Below, one piece after another: positions 27,822-37,499 of a stretch of DNA of 60,906 nt. Location of the stretch: positions 1 through 60,906 of the forward strand of contig NZ_WTPY01000028.1 of NCBI RefSeq assembly GCF_011378905.1, read 5' to 3'. The position numbers and the translations under genes are program-made. This DNA is from Paraglaciecola sp. 20A4. Lineage in GTDB: Bacteria > Pseudomonadota > Gammaproteobacteria > Enterobacterales > Alteromonadaceae. Within the stretch, counting starts at the first letter, position 1. Each line of letters begins with the position of its first letter. The notes beneath the pieces were generated by a model. It made no database searches. It was not told the origin of the DNA and saw nothing but the letters and a program-made list of their open reading frames with translations.

Positions 27822-27946
27822 AACGCTTCTCATTGATTGATTAGGATGATTATGCTAATTCTTACTGCACATAAAATAAAATCAATAATTACAATGATGT
27901 CATAAACTTTTCAAATAATAGCTAAAACAATAATGGAAGGAATCTT

Positions 27947-28801
27947 ATGAAAAATTTGTCAGTCGATTTTTTACGTTCATTTGTGACAATCACACAAACG
28001 GGAAGTTACACACTTTGCGCTGAACAGCTAAAACGCACGCAACCAGCCATTAGCTTGCAAATTAAAAAGCTAGAAGACGTAATAGGCGAAAAGCTATTTA
28101 TTCGAGAATCTAACCGACTCACATTAACGTTAGCTGGTAGTAAATTATTAGAATTTGGTATGAAGATCATATCATTGAATGATCAAGCCATGCGCGAGTT
28201 TGGACGCCCACAAGTCAGCGGGAACATAAGACTAGGTATCCCAAGTGAATTTTCTACGACGTTAATGCCAAAAATCATTCGGCGTTTTATCAATACTTAT
28301 CCTGAAATATCACTAGAAGTACATTGCGCACTCAGTAAAGATCTTTTGTGTGAACCGCTCAAAAACAAATTTGATCTCATTTTATCATTACAAGAAGATG
28401 CTGACGCTACTCAAGAAGGGCACATTATCACTGACCAATTAGTTTGGGTCGGTAGCCAGAGATTCGTCAATAATATTCCTGAGAAATTACCTATTATTGC
28501 CGCACCATCTCCTTGCCTTTATAGAAAGCGGGTCACTTCAGTATTGAATACCCACAAAAAAAATTGGCAAATAATTTATACAATTGCCGACCTTAATGGT
28601 ATTCAAACGGCGATCAATGAAGATTTAGGCATTACAGCCTTAGCCAGAAGTACTGTGCCTCCTGGGTTGTTTATACTTCCACCAAGCCCTCAGTTACCAG
28701 AATTAGGTCAGGTTGGTGTTTATCTAATGAATCCACAAAAAGTGCGCTCAGAGGCCATTGAACTGCTAGCAAAGACCATCGAAACCCAACTCGCGATCTA
28801 A
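27947..28801 (+). CDS. LysR-type transcriptional regulator
   Basis: A 284-residue LysR protein with an N-terminal winged helix-turn-helix (LRSFVTITQTGSYTLCAEQLKRTQPAISLQ...LEDVIGEKLF) and a substrate-binding effector domain (GNIRLGIPSEFSTTLMPKII onward). It is divergent from glyA with a 113-base gap, so it probably regulates glyA. It could also act on the metalloprotease/TonB locus on its other side. A GGAAGGAA ribosome site precedes the ATG. Confidence 0.9.
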   Translation: MKNLSVDFLRSFVTITQTGSYTLCAEQLKRTQPAISLQIKKLEDVIGEKLFIRESNRLTLTLAGSKLLEFGMKIISLNDQAMREFGRPQVSGNIRLGIPSEFSTTLMPKIIRRFINTYPEISLEVHCALSKDLLCEPLKNKFDLILSLQEDADATQEGHIITDQLVWVGSQRFVNNIPEKLPIIAAPSPCLYRKRVTSVLNTHKKNWQIIYTIADLNGIQTAINEDLGITALARSTVPPGLFILPPSPQLPELGQVGVYLMNPQKVRSEAIELLAKTIETQLAI

Positions 28802-28826
28802 TAACGCAGAATTGCAGGATATAAAT

Positions 28827-28853
28827 CAAAAAGGCAGCGTTTTAAGCTGCCTT
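28827..28853 (-). terminator. Terminator shared by metalloprotease and LysR genes
   Basis: AAGGCAGC (28831-28838) pairs with GCTGCCTT (28846-28853). The T-tract is good on the minus strand (TTTTTGATTT), ending the metalloprotease operon. It is weaker on plus (CATTATT). Confidence 0.8.
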
Positions 28854-28884
28854 CATTATTCCATAGTTTACTTATACTTCCTAC

Positions 28885-31359
28885 TTACAAAGGTGGTCCT
28901 GGCGGTGCTGGATAGCGCGACATCGGCTGGTCACCCCATCTTAAAGACTCTCTAGAAGGCACATATTTAATAGGATCAGACAAATACAATTGAATGCTCC
29001 GATATGCTTGTTGGTAGTGCGCTTTTGTTAATGGATCTTGATGTCTTTTACCTTCAATCTCCTCGGCAAGATCTGATAACGTCATCATGATCATTGCGCT
29101 AACGTCAGGGCTAGATTTTGCATCAGCACCGGTGGTCATTAAGCTATTGAGCACCACGCTTTGTGTCACTCTTAATAGAGCTGAGCGACTAGAGGATGAA
29201 CCAATTTTTTTACCCCACGTGTTTCGTACCAATGCCTGTATCAACTTGGGCAACGTCAATGTCGACGAGTCTCGCGCTTCAAACGCAACCATTCGGCTCA
29301 GCTTCTTGGGCTCCAACAAAGGAGTCACAATTAAATCAGCCAAGATACGTGCAGCTTTAAGCTGATCAAATGCATAATCATCCGACATATCCTCGCGGTT
29401 AAGACCCGGATGCACGGTTAATTGCACTAACAAGGCCTCAGGTAACGCCAACGCATCTGGCGATAAACTATGCATGAGTTTACTTAATAGTTGATCCTGA
29501 AGTGCCTTAGGCACTATTTGAGTTGGCGTTAGGCCGTCCCCCTTAATCGCCCATTCGTGATACATACCACCAATAAAGCGCTGCGCGGCTTCAATCGCCC
29601 ATCTATGATGCAAATACACCATCCATAGCTTCATGTCGCGTAAATGACCCAATGGCTCTCCTTCCTGCAGCATATCGGGTCCATATTGCGCCAACATAAT
29701 CTCCCGCGCTTCAAAGCTCTCATCCATATATTTACCTGGCGACGAAAGATCGTCATACCATGCCCAGCGAGGGTCTGTTGAAGGAACAAATAAAATACCT
29801 TCGTCATGCATTTCTTCAATAATGCTATTCAGACCTTCCGCCTCAGCACTTTTTGTCATTGGCGTATACGCATAACGCACCATGTATTTATCATACTCGC
29901 CAATACCAACGGCAAACGCTTCCGATAAATCCAGTTTTCCATCTTTAACCTTTACTCTAGGGGAAGGATATTCCATTACCGAAGCGCGATCATTAATGCT
30001 CGATGCCCAGTTATGGCCAAAACCTAATACATGGCCCAATTCATGAGCAACCAACACCCGCTGACGTGCTAAAGCAAATTCTATTTCTGCTGCCGCTAGT
30101 TTTTTACCGTCTGCTGTCGCCGCCTTTACATAACTTTTATAGTAACTGGCCACCGTTCGCATGCGGTGTGAATCAAGGCGACTTTTTGAGCCGAGAATCT
30201 CTCCTGTTCGTGGATCTCGATACGTTCCGCCCATAGAGAATCCCCGGCCATCTCGTTCAATCCACTGAACCCAAGCATAGCGAATATCCATGGGGTCCAT
30301 GTCTGGTTCAGGGTCTTTTACCTGCACAGCATCTTTAAAACCCGCGGTTTCAAATGCTTCATTCCACCAAAGCGTACCTTCTTTCATCGCTTGACGAATA
30401 TCATCAGGGATCGCCGGATCAAGATAAAAAACAATAGGCTTTACCGCTTCACTCATAGCAGCCTGTGGTTGCTTTTTCTCAAGGCGCCATCGTGTTACCC
30501 ACGAAACTTCCGTGTCTTTGTTAATCGGATTGGCAAGGTTGCTGAATTTCAATTTACTCACCCCGATACGAGAATCGGCTTGGCGTGTTTCATAGCCCGT
30601 AGGAGCACGTAAAAAAGAGTGATGAATACGCATGGATAACACACGAGAATCCGGCAAAACGTTTTTCACGACAACATTAGGTTTACTCACATTGAAAGAA
30701 GCAATGGTTTCAATTTCAGTATTGTCAGTGAAATTTTTCATTCTAGCCGGATAAAAACCACTTTTTTTATTATCAAATTTAAACTGAGCATGCTTTGATG
30801 CTCTACCGTTTTCCACGTCAGCTGCATCACGGATAAATAAAGCCGTTGCGTCAACCAAATACGTTTTATCTAGTTTAGAAATAACAGGCAAAGATGCTAG
30901 AACTGAAGTCGCAAATGAAAGGTCGACATTGTTGACCCTTTCAGGTGTGCCCCCTTGCGCTCTAAAATCTAAATTCTGTTGAATAACCAAAACATTGGGA
31001 CCACTTTTGTGAAAGTGAACCACCATGCTTTTTAAGATCCCTCTGTCCAAAGGTAATTCAACTGAACCTGCACCAGTAGCCGCGCTTACGTAGTACAAAA
31101 CATCGCTGTCGAACTCTGTGAGCTCCATTAACACTTTGCCAGCGTCAGCATCCCAATAAAAAGGAATAAATCCTGACTGTTTTGTTAAAGATTTAGTCGC
31201 TTGAGTAAAATCTCGACTTTGCGCCTGACTTCCCTCTGAAAACGTGCTTAACACCAGCAAAATTAAAGCTGCAAAAACAACACGCAATAGCAGCCTATAG
31301 CTAAACGGGGGTACGCTCACCCCATCACTTTCTTCATACTTTGAAAATAGAGCAGTCAT
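28885..31359 (-). CDS. Secreted zinc-dependent metalloprotease (DUF5117/DUF4953 type)
   Basis: An 824-residue protein with an N-terminal hydrophobic signal/anchor (residues 21-45, ending SEGSQAQ) and the extended zinc motif HELGHVLGFGHN at about residues 438-449, a metzincin-like HExxHxxGxxH. The layout (an N-terminal beta-rich region with FIPFYWDADAGKVLMEL, then the protease, then a long helical C-terminal domain) is that of the family with DUF5117 and DUF4953 domains, often encoded near TonB receptors. It is the last gene of the operon, six bases behind the M20 gene. It may cut peptides or proteins in the periplasm or outside for uptake. Confidence 0.85.
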   Translation of the reverse strand: MTALFSKYEESDGVSVPPFSYRLLLRVVFAALILLVLSTFSEGSQAQSRDFTQATKSLTKQSGFIPFYWDADAGKVLMELTEFDSDVLYYVSAATGAGSVELPLDRGILKSMVVHFHKSGPNVLVIQQNLDFRAQGGTPERVNNVDLSFATSVLASLPVISKLDKTYLVDATALFIRDAADVENGRASKHAQFKFDNKKSGFYPARMKNFTDNTEIETIASFNVSKPNVVVKNVLPDSRVLSMRIHHSFLRAPTGYETRQADSRIGVSKLKFSNLANPINKDTEVSWVTRWRLEKKQPQAAMSEAVKPIVFYLDPAIPDDIRQAMKEGTLWWNEAFETAGFKDAVQVKDPEPDMDPMDIRYAWVQWIERDGRGFSMGGTYRDPRTGEILGSKSRLDSHRMRTVASYYKSYVKAATADGKKLAAAEIEFALARQRVLVAHELGHVLGFGHNWASSINDRASVMEYPSPRVKVKDGKLDLSEAFAVGIGEYDKYMVRYAYTPMTKSAEAEGLNSIIEEMHDEGILFVPSTDPRWAWYDDLSSPGKYMDESFEAREIMLAQYGPDMLQEGEPLGHLRDMKLWMVYLHHRWAIEAAQRFIGGMYHEWAIKGDGLTPTQIVPKALQDQLLSKLMHSLSPDALALPEALLVQLTVHPGLNREDMSDDYAFDQLKAARILADLIVTPLLEPKKLSRMVAFEARDSSTLTLPKLIQALVRNTWGKKIGSSSSRSALLRVTQSVVLNSLMTTGADAKSSPDVSAMIMMTLSDLAEEIEGKRHQDPLTKAHYQQAYRSIQLYLSDPIKYVPSRESLRWGDQPMSRYPAPPGPPL

Positions 31360-31365
31360 TAGCGG

Positions 31366-32964
31366 CTACTCAGATTTAATTGTAGGGTAGTCGATGCCCA
31401 ACTGTTGCAAGTAAGTGTCGTATTTCTCAGCGTCGTAGTAGAACTCGCGCATTCTTTCGCGATACTGCCCCATAATATCTTCATTTAAATGAATTTGAGG
31501 GGTGTCTTTTTCACGCAATAACGATTCATATTTTAGATCTTTTGTTTGCGTATTGGTGAAGTAATCATCCATCTCTTCGAGTAATGAAGGGTCAGTAAAT
31601 AGATCAATCATGGTCATCGCGTGCGCTTTCGCACCGGCAATAATGCCTTTGTGAGCAATAGGCGTCGCCATCGAAACAGCGTTCGACCAATTATGGCCTG
31701 GCAAATTAGGAATATTTGACGGATATAACATGAAGATAGTGGGTACCACCCAAGAAATATCACCCACATCATCTGAACCGCCTCCGGTTAATTTCTCTAA
31801 AGGAGGGGGGGCCACCATGGGCATAATTTCTTGCGGTAAACCGATTACCTCAGCGCCTATTTCTTTTTGCAGCGCTTTAGCGAGAGTTAAGTCATCCTCA
31901 GACCACTCAGGTAGGCCCACGGCTTTGATATTTTCGTACGCTCTATAAGCCAAAGGTTTGTTTGAATGTAGCGGCCATGCAGAGCCCATCACAACAGAAT
32001 CCCAAGTCGTATTGGTCATCAACGCTGCGCCTTCAGCAACCTTGTCACCCACTTCCCACAACGCTTTAATATGCGGGTAATCAACTTCCCTAAAGAAATA
32101 CCAAGAACTGGCTTTAGGCGGCACCACGTTGGGTTGATCACCACCGTCTACGATAACGGAATGAATGCGTTGCGATAGTCTTAAATGTTCTCGGCGATAG
32201 TTTAAACCTACGCTCATTAATTCAACGGCATCAAGCGCACTACGCCCCCGCCATGGCGAGCTCGCACTATGAGCAGATTCGCCGTAAAAGTTATATTTTA
32301 CTGAGACTAGCCCAGACAGCCCAGGGTTACCGTAAAACGTGCCAAAACTGCTTCCTACATGCGAATAAAGCACTGCATCAACATCATTAAAGTACCCAGC
32401 ACGAACATAGTAGGCCTTAGTGGCCAATTGCTCTTCTGCTACACCAGGCCACAATACAATCGTGCCTGATATATCGTTTTCTGCCATGTAGTCTTTGAGC
32501 GCTATGGCCGCAATAATATTCACTACCTGACCCGAGTTGTGCCCCTCCCCATGACCAGGCGCACCTTCAATAATGGGCTCGTGATACGCAACACCGGGTT
32601 TTTGTGACGCTTTAGGAATACCGTCTAAGTCTGTTCCTAGTGCGATAACTGGTTTGCCTGATCCCCACTTAGCAACCCAAGCAGTTGGAATACCTGCAAT
32701 ACCTTGCTCAATCTCAAAGCCTTCCTTTTTTAACATTTTGGTTAAATAGGCTGACGTTTCAAACTCTTGAAAACCAAGCTCACCGAATGAAAAGATGGTG
32801 TCATTCATAACCTGCGCAAGCTTTTTTTGCTTGTCTACGGCTGCAACTACCTGGGCTTTTGCATCAGCACGCTGCTCTGGTGTAAAGGTGGTGGCAGAGG
32901 TTTCAAAAGCCATGCTCATTGACAAGAACATTGCACTAAATTGCACTAATTTACTCAATCTCAT
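31366..32964 (-). CDS. Periplasmic M20 amidohydrolase, AbgB-like (copy 2)
   Basis: A 532-residue protein with a signal peptide (ending FETSAT) and an M20 dimetal hydrolase fold resembling AbgB, a subunit of p-aminobenzoyl-glutamate hydrolase. Landmarks: GKPVIALGTDLDGIP, GAPGHGEGHNSG, WPGVAEEQLATKA, GRSALDAVELMSVGLNYRRE, AEGAALMTNTTWDS, GGGSDDVGDISWVVP, SMATPIAHKGIIAGAKAHA. The ligand that is Cys in the HGCGHN motif of AbgB is Glu here (HGEGHN). It is strongly similar to the neighbour at 33040 along the whole length, so they arose by tandem duplication. It is separated from that gene by a terminator-like hairpin. Confidence 0.85.
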   Translation of the reverse strand: MRLSKLVQFSAMFLSMSMAFETSATTFTPEQRADAKAQVVAAVDKQKKLAQVMNDTIFSFGELGFQEFETSAYLTKMLKKEGFEIEQGIAGIPTAWVAKWGSGKPVIALGTDLDGIPKASQKPGVAYHEPIIEGAPGHGEGHNSGQVVNIIAAIALKDYMAENDISGTIVLWPGVAEEQLATKAYYVRAGYFNDVDAVLYSHVGSSFGTFYGNPGLSGLVSVKYNFYGESAHSASSPWRGRSALDAVELMSVGLNYRREHLRLSQRIHSVIVDGGDQPNVVPPKASSWYFFREVDYPHIKALWEVGDKVAEGAALMTNTTWDSVVMGSAWPLHSNKPLAYRAYENIKAVGLPEWSEDDLTLAKALQKEIGAEVIGLPQEIMPMVAPPPLEKLTGGGSDDVGDISWVVPTIFMLYPSNIPNLPGHNWSNAVSMATPIAHKGIIAGAKAHAMTMIDLFTDPSLLEEMDDYFTNTQTKDLKYESLLREKDTPQIHLNEDIMGQYRERMREFYYDAEKYDTYLQQLGIDYPTIKSE

Positions 32965-32999
32965 AACGTGTATCCTTTAATTGGCATCATCACACAGCA

Positions 33000-33031
33000 C
33001 AAAAAATACAGGCTGCAATTATGCAGCCTGT
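33000..33031 (-). terminator. Intra-operon terminator between the two M20 genes
   Basis: ACAGGCTGCA (33008-33017) pairs perfectly with TGCAGCCTGT (33022-33031). On the minus strand it is followed by ATTTTTT. It lies right behind the first M20 gene and should reduce or regulate expression of the second M20 and metalloprotease genes. Confidence 0.85.
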
Positions 33032-33039
33032 AAGTACAT

Positions 33040-34638
33040 TTACTCTTTTACTGTTGGGTAAGTAATCCCTAACTGTTCTAGGTATGTGTCGTATTTTGAA
33101 GGGTCGTAGTAGAACGCCTTCATACGATCTTTGTACGTAGCCATTATTTGCTCGTTTAGATGAATAGCAGGCTTATCTTCTGCGCTTAATAAAGGCGTGT
33201 ATTTATCCTCTTTGGTTTGCACATCTTTATAGTAATCCCAAGCTGATTCCATCAGTGCATCGCTTGTCATCAAATCAAACAAATTCAACGCCTGTACTTT
33301 GGCTCCGGCAAGTACACCTTTGTGCGCGATAGGAGTCGCCATTGCGACTGAATTAGACCAATTATGCCCTGGTAAATTAGGGATGTTCGCTGGATAGCGC
33401 AACGTTATCGTAGGTACCTGCCATGAAACATCACCGATATCATCTGAACCGCCACCCATATTTTTCTTTGGATCAATTGGGTCAGACAACACTTCAATCT
33501 CAGTTTTCAACCCGGTAGGTTCAACACCTATCTCTTTTTGCAGTGCTTTAGCCAATGTCATATCGTCATCTGACCATTTAGGCATGCCTATCAGCTTAAT
33601 ATTAGAATAGGCATTTTCGGCTATTGCCTTGTTCATATGCTGCGGCCAAGCTGAGCCTAATACTGTGGACTCCCAAGTAGTATTGGTCATCAACGCTGCG
33701 CCCTCAGCCATCTTGTCGCCAATCTCCCACAAGGATTTAATATGTGGATAATCCGTTTCGCGGAAGAAGTACCAAATACTCGCTTTTGGTGGCACTACAT
33801 TCGGTTGGTCGCCACCATCCACAATAATTGAATGTGTTCTTTGCGATAAACGTAAATGTTCGCGACGATAATTCATTCCGACGTTCATTAACTCAGCAGC
33901 GTCAAGTGCACTGCGACCACGCCATGGTGACCCTGCACTGTGTGCCGATTCGCCAAAGAAGTCATACTGTACAGAGACCAATCCATTGCCTCGGCCTGCG
34001 CCCCAGCTAGTGCTAAAGGCATTAGACACATGAGAGAATAAAACCGCATCAACGTCTTTAAAATACCCGTCTCTAACATAATATGCTTTGGTACCTAATT
34101 GCTCTTCAGCAACACCTGGCCATATTTTAATGGTGCCTTTAAGACCGTTTTTCTCCATGTATTCTTTAACTGCTATAGCAGCAACAATATTGACTACCTG
34201 TCCTGAGTTATGACCTTCACCATGACCTGGTGCCCCTTCAATAACAGGATCATGATAAGCAACACCGGGTTTCTGTGATGCTTTAGGTATGCCATCAATA
34301 TCAGAGCCTAGCGCGATTACGGGTTCCCCTTCGCCCCATGTCGCCATCCAACTGGTAGGAATACCAGAGATCCCAGTTTCAATTGAGAAACCATTATCAT
34401 TTAATATTTTGGTCAAATATGCCGAGGTCTCAAACTCCTGAAAGCCAAGCTCACCGAAGCTGAAAATCATATCGTTCATAACCTGAACGTCTTTGGCTTT
34501 GCTCGCCACTGCATCGATAAGTTCTGCTTTTGCGTCCATGCGTTCATTTAACGTCATGTCTGCGCTGGCTAGCACGACAGTAGGAGCAACAACCAACGTC
34601 AATCCCAACAAACCTGTTACAAATTTTTGTTTTAACAT
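33040..34638 (-). CDS. Periplasmic M20 amidohydrolase, AbgB-like (copy 1)
   Basis: A 532-residue paralogue of the gene at 31366 with the same landmarks (GEPVIALGSDIDGIP, GAPGHGEGHNSG, WPGVAEEQLGTKA, GRSALDAAELMNVGMNYRRE, GGGSDDIGDVSWQVP, SVAMATPIAHKGVLAGAK) and its own signal peptide (VVAPTVVLASA). It would cleave an amide bond in the periplasm, releasing amino acid or acyl parts of an imported compound. Differences cluster before the GGGSDD motif (EIEVLSDPIDPKKN in place of EIMPMVAPPPLEK), so the two may prefer different substrates. It follows the TonB receptor after 35 bases. Confidence 0.85.
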   Translation of the reverse strand: MLKQKFVTGLLGLTLVVAPTVVLASADMTLNERMDAKAELIDAVASKAKDVQVMNDMIFSFGELGFQEFETSAYLTKILNDNGFSIETGISGIPTSWMATWGEGEPVIALGSDIDGIPKASQKPGVAYHDPVIEGAPGHGEGHNSGQVVNIVAAIAVKEYMEKNGLKGTIKIWPGVAEEQLGTKAYYVRDGYFKDVDAVLFSHVSNAFSTSWGAGRGNGLVSVQYDFFGESAHSAGSPWRGRSALDAAELMNVGMNYRREHLRLSQRTHSIIVDGGDQPNVVPPKASIWYFFRETDYPHIKSLWEIGDKMAEGAALMTNTTWESTVLGSAWPQHMNKAIAENAYSNIKLIGMPKWSDDDMTLAKALQKEIGVEPTGLKTEIEVLSDPIDPKKNMGGGSDDIGDVSWQVPTITLRYPANIPNLPGHNWSNSVAMATPIAHKGVLAGAKVQALNLFDLMTSDALMESAWDYYKDVQTKEDKYTPLLSAEDKPAIHLNEQIMATYKDRMKAFYYDPSKYDTYLEQLGITYPTVKE

Positions 34639-34673
34639 ACTGATTCCTTTTTAGAATTTAGCTGAATACCCAA

Positions 34674-37499
34674 TTACATGTTTACGCGCACACCAAGCTT
34701 GAACTCACGCCCAAGTACGTCGTAAAGCCCGCGGTTAGTTTCTAGGTAACCAGGTCTATTTTCTGAACCTTGAAATGCAGGGAAAGCAACCATCGCAGGG
34801 TCAGCGTCAAAGACATTTCGAATAGAAAGGTAGAATTCCGCATCTGTGTCTTGGCCAAAACTAAAGGTTTTAGCCGCGTAGAAATCGAAGAAGACTTTGC
34901 CATCAACGCTGTTGTCATTAATGGTGTAGTTTGGTGCAGAGCTGACAGGGCAATTAGTGGTACATTCGATATATGAATTGTTGAGTACACCATCACTTAC
35001 CCCGCGGGCAGTAATGTTGAATGTCATGTCATCAAGATCGTAACTAACCGATGCTCGGTATTTCCAATCAGGCGTACTACTGGTATTTGCACCAGCAGAA
35101 TCAATTGCGGTAACGCCGTTATCAGTAATATTTTCTAAATAGTTAGTTGCCAAGAAACGCAACTTAACTCCCCCAATTCCACCATCAAAAGCATCGCCCA
35201 TATCGAAGCTATAGGTAACGTCATAATCGACGCCTCTGGCAGTCATCGAATCAAGATTGTCGTACAACAAGTTTATCGTTTGCAGTGTTCCGCCAGCGTC
35301 ATAAATCATGTTGTCACAATATTTTTGAACGCCAAACTCCACACAGTATTCAGCCGTATCGTCGGCTGTTACATAAGATATAACGCCGTCAATTTCAACT
35401 TCGTAGTAATCAATAGTGGCTGAAAAGTTTTCGATAAAGCTAGGTCTAAAAATAACACCCGCTCCCCATGAGTCAGCTTCTTCAGGTGCCACAGTCGGGT
35501 TACCTTCAAGGTTTTGAATCATAGGAACAGAAGCACCGTTTATCGTCACTGAGTTGCTTCGCGCTGTACCTGCAGCATACAATTCGCTCAAATTTGGAGC
35601 CCGAATATCTCGTGAGCGAGTTAGGCGAAAAGTTGCATCTTCAATGGGTCTATAGGTAAGACCCGTTTTCCATGTGGTCACTCCACCAGATGTGCTGTAA
35701 TCGGTGTAACGCACCGCGCCATTGAAATCGAGCTCATCCATCAATGGGATCAAAGTCTCAATATAAGCCTCTTTTACATTGTATGAACCTTCGGTAACTT
35801 TATAATTCCCGTATTTCCAACCAGTAGAATATTGAGAATCAACATCGCCTTCCATTTTTTCGTGGCGATACTCAGCACCAAAAGCGACTGAAATTGGGCC
35901 AGCCCAGCCTTCAAAATCGCCAGTACTAAAATTGACTGCCGCAACATCTTGCACAAATTCTTGTATACGACGTGGCTGCCCTAACACATAGCTAAGCGCC
36001 TCATCACTACCAACACCGACGCCTAAGCGGTTCAGTGGCGCGCAACCATTTGCTGAGTCAGTTAACGACGAGCGACAAACAATCTCGCCTGAATCAGGGT
36101 CAACAACAGCGTCGGTTGCCAAATCTAGGCGTGAGGTATTATAGGTACCCGTCATATGTTCATCAGACTTGGTTTTACCGTATTGATAATAGGCGTCCCA
36201 AGTGAAGAACTTATCACTTAATCGAAATTCACCATTTCCACCGAGAACAATACGTGTGGTATCACGAACGTTATTTGCTCCCGAGGCCGGCATATCGACG
36301 TTACTCGTGTTTAAACTAAAGCTATCTAATCCAAGCTCAGCCATTTGTGAAGACACAGAAGAGGGTAAATAGGCATTATCAGAATAAATCGTAACGCCTT
36401 TAGAAGTAGGATTAATGTAGTAACTTAAGCCTTCGTATTCCGCATACGAGCCTTGCATATATAGTTCTGCGCCGCCCACCATATAGCTGAACCTAGCGAA
36501 CAAATTTTTGCGTTCTTCATCAGCGGCTAATGAATTAGTGCCAAGCATGCCCGATGTTGTATATTCCCAGTCACCACCTTGCATCCATTGACCTGATACG
36601 GCGCCGTACGCGAGTTGATTTACCGCACCGTCAACGCCAAAATAAGTCCCTTCTAAAGGGCCTGAAGCAATTAAACCACCAGGGGTATAATTGGAAATAC
36701 CAATACCTGTATCAACTAAATAGAACGGTGAACCTTCACTGGTATCTGGGTTAATCATGCCCACAAAGCCCTGCTCCGCCCAATCACGAGTGGTGCCATG
36801 AATGCCATTTGCTGAGTAATACTCACCACTGAGTAATAAATGTCCGTCACCACCAGCGAGCTCTGAACCATAGGTCAGAACTACTTTGCCGTTTTCACGA
36901 TCGCCGTAAGTCGTTTCGCCATATTCAACTTGCGACTTAAAACCAACATATTCTTTATCTAGGATGAAGTTCACCACACCACTAACGGCATCTGAACCAT
37001 ACACAGAAGATGCGCCTCCCGTTACAATCTCTACATTTTTAATCAGAGACTGGGGGAATGTATTTGTGTCCACTTCGCCAGTCGAGGCTGACACAACATT
37101 TCGTTGTCCATCAAACAAAACAAGCGTTCTGCCAACACCCAAAGCACGTAAATTTAACGCTGCAATACCTGATGCTCCGCTACTTAAAGAGCCCGACGAG
37201 GTAGATGCCGTCGTGCTGCCCGTAACTGAAGGCATAGTATTAACAAATTCAGCCACGCTTCCAGGCGCATAAGCATTAATATCTTCTTGGGTCATCAAAG
37301 TGATTGGCGCTGGTGTGTCATAGCCATCACGAGCCACTCTTGAACCAGTCACTTGGATTGATTCCATTTTAATTTCGTCAAGATTCTCAGCTTCGCTGTC
37401 TAACGCTTGTGCAAAAGCATGACTACCCATTAAAGAAGAGGAAATCATTGCAGCTAAATAGGTCACTTTCATGGACTTAGTACTATTTTGGCCTTTCAT
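34674..37499 (-). CDS. TonB-dependent outer membrane receptor
   Basis: A 941-residue receptor with a signal peptide (cleavage near SHAFA-QALDS), a TonB-box-like ESIQVTGSRVARDG near residue 47, and a plug domain (PITLMTQEDINAYAPGSVAE, LNLRALGVGRTLVLFDGQR, IVTGGASSVYGSDAVSGVVNF). A long 22-strand barrel follows, ending in YDVLGREFKLGVRVNM with the terminal aromatic pattern. The plug type is the one used by gammaproteobacterial receptors for peptides and carbohydrates. As first gene of an operon with two amidohydrolases and a metalloprotease, it probably imports a peptide-like or amide-linked compound. Confidence 0.9.
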   Translation of the reverse strand: MKGQNSTKSMKVTYLAAMISSSLMGSHAFAQALDSEAENLDEIKMESIQVTGSRVARDGYDTPAPITLMTQEDINAYAPGSVAEFVNTMPSVTGSTTASTSSGSLSSGASGIAALNLRALGVGRTLVLFDGQRNVVSASTGEVDTNTFPQSLIKNVEIVTGGASSVYGSDAVSGVVNFILDKEYVGFKSQVEYGETTYGDRENGKVVLTYGSELAGGDGHLLLSGEYYSANGIHGTTRDWAEQGFVGMINPDTSEGSPFYLVDTGIGISNYTPGGLIASGPLEGTYFGVDGAVNQLAYGAVSGQWMQGGDWEYTTSGMLGTNSLAADEERKNLFARFSYMVGGAELYMQGSYAEYEGLSYYINPTSKGVTIYSDNAYLPSSVSSQMAELGLDSFSLNTSNVDMPASGANNVRDTTRIVLGGNGEFRLSDKFFTWDAYYQYGKTKSDEHMTGTYNTSRLDLATDAVVDPDSGEIVCRSSLTDSANGCAPLNRLGVGVGSDEALSYVLGQPRRIQEFVQDVAAVNFSTGDFEGWAGPISVAFGAEYRHEKMEGDVDSQYSTGWKYGNYKVTEGSYNVKEAYIETLIPLMDELDFNGAVRYTDYSTSGGVTTWKTGLTYRPIEDATFRLTRSRDIRAPNLSELYAAGTARSNSVTINGASVPMIQNLEGNPTVAPEEADSWGAGVIFRPSFIENFSATIDYYEVEIDGVISYVTADDTAEYCVEFGVQKYCDNMIYDAGGTLQTINLLYDNLDSMTARGVDYDVTYSFDMGDAFDGGIGGVKLRFLATNYLENITDNGVTAIDSAGANTSSTPDWKYRASVSYDLDDMTFNITARGVSDGVLNNSYIECTTNCPVSSAPNYTINDNSVDGKVFFDFYAAKTFSFGQDTDAEFYLSIRNVFDADPAMVAFPAFQGSENRPGYLETNRGLYDVLGREFKLGVRVNM

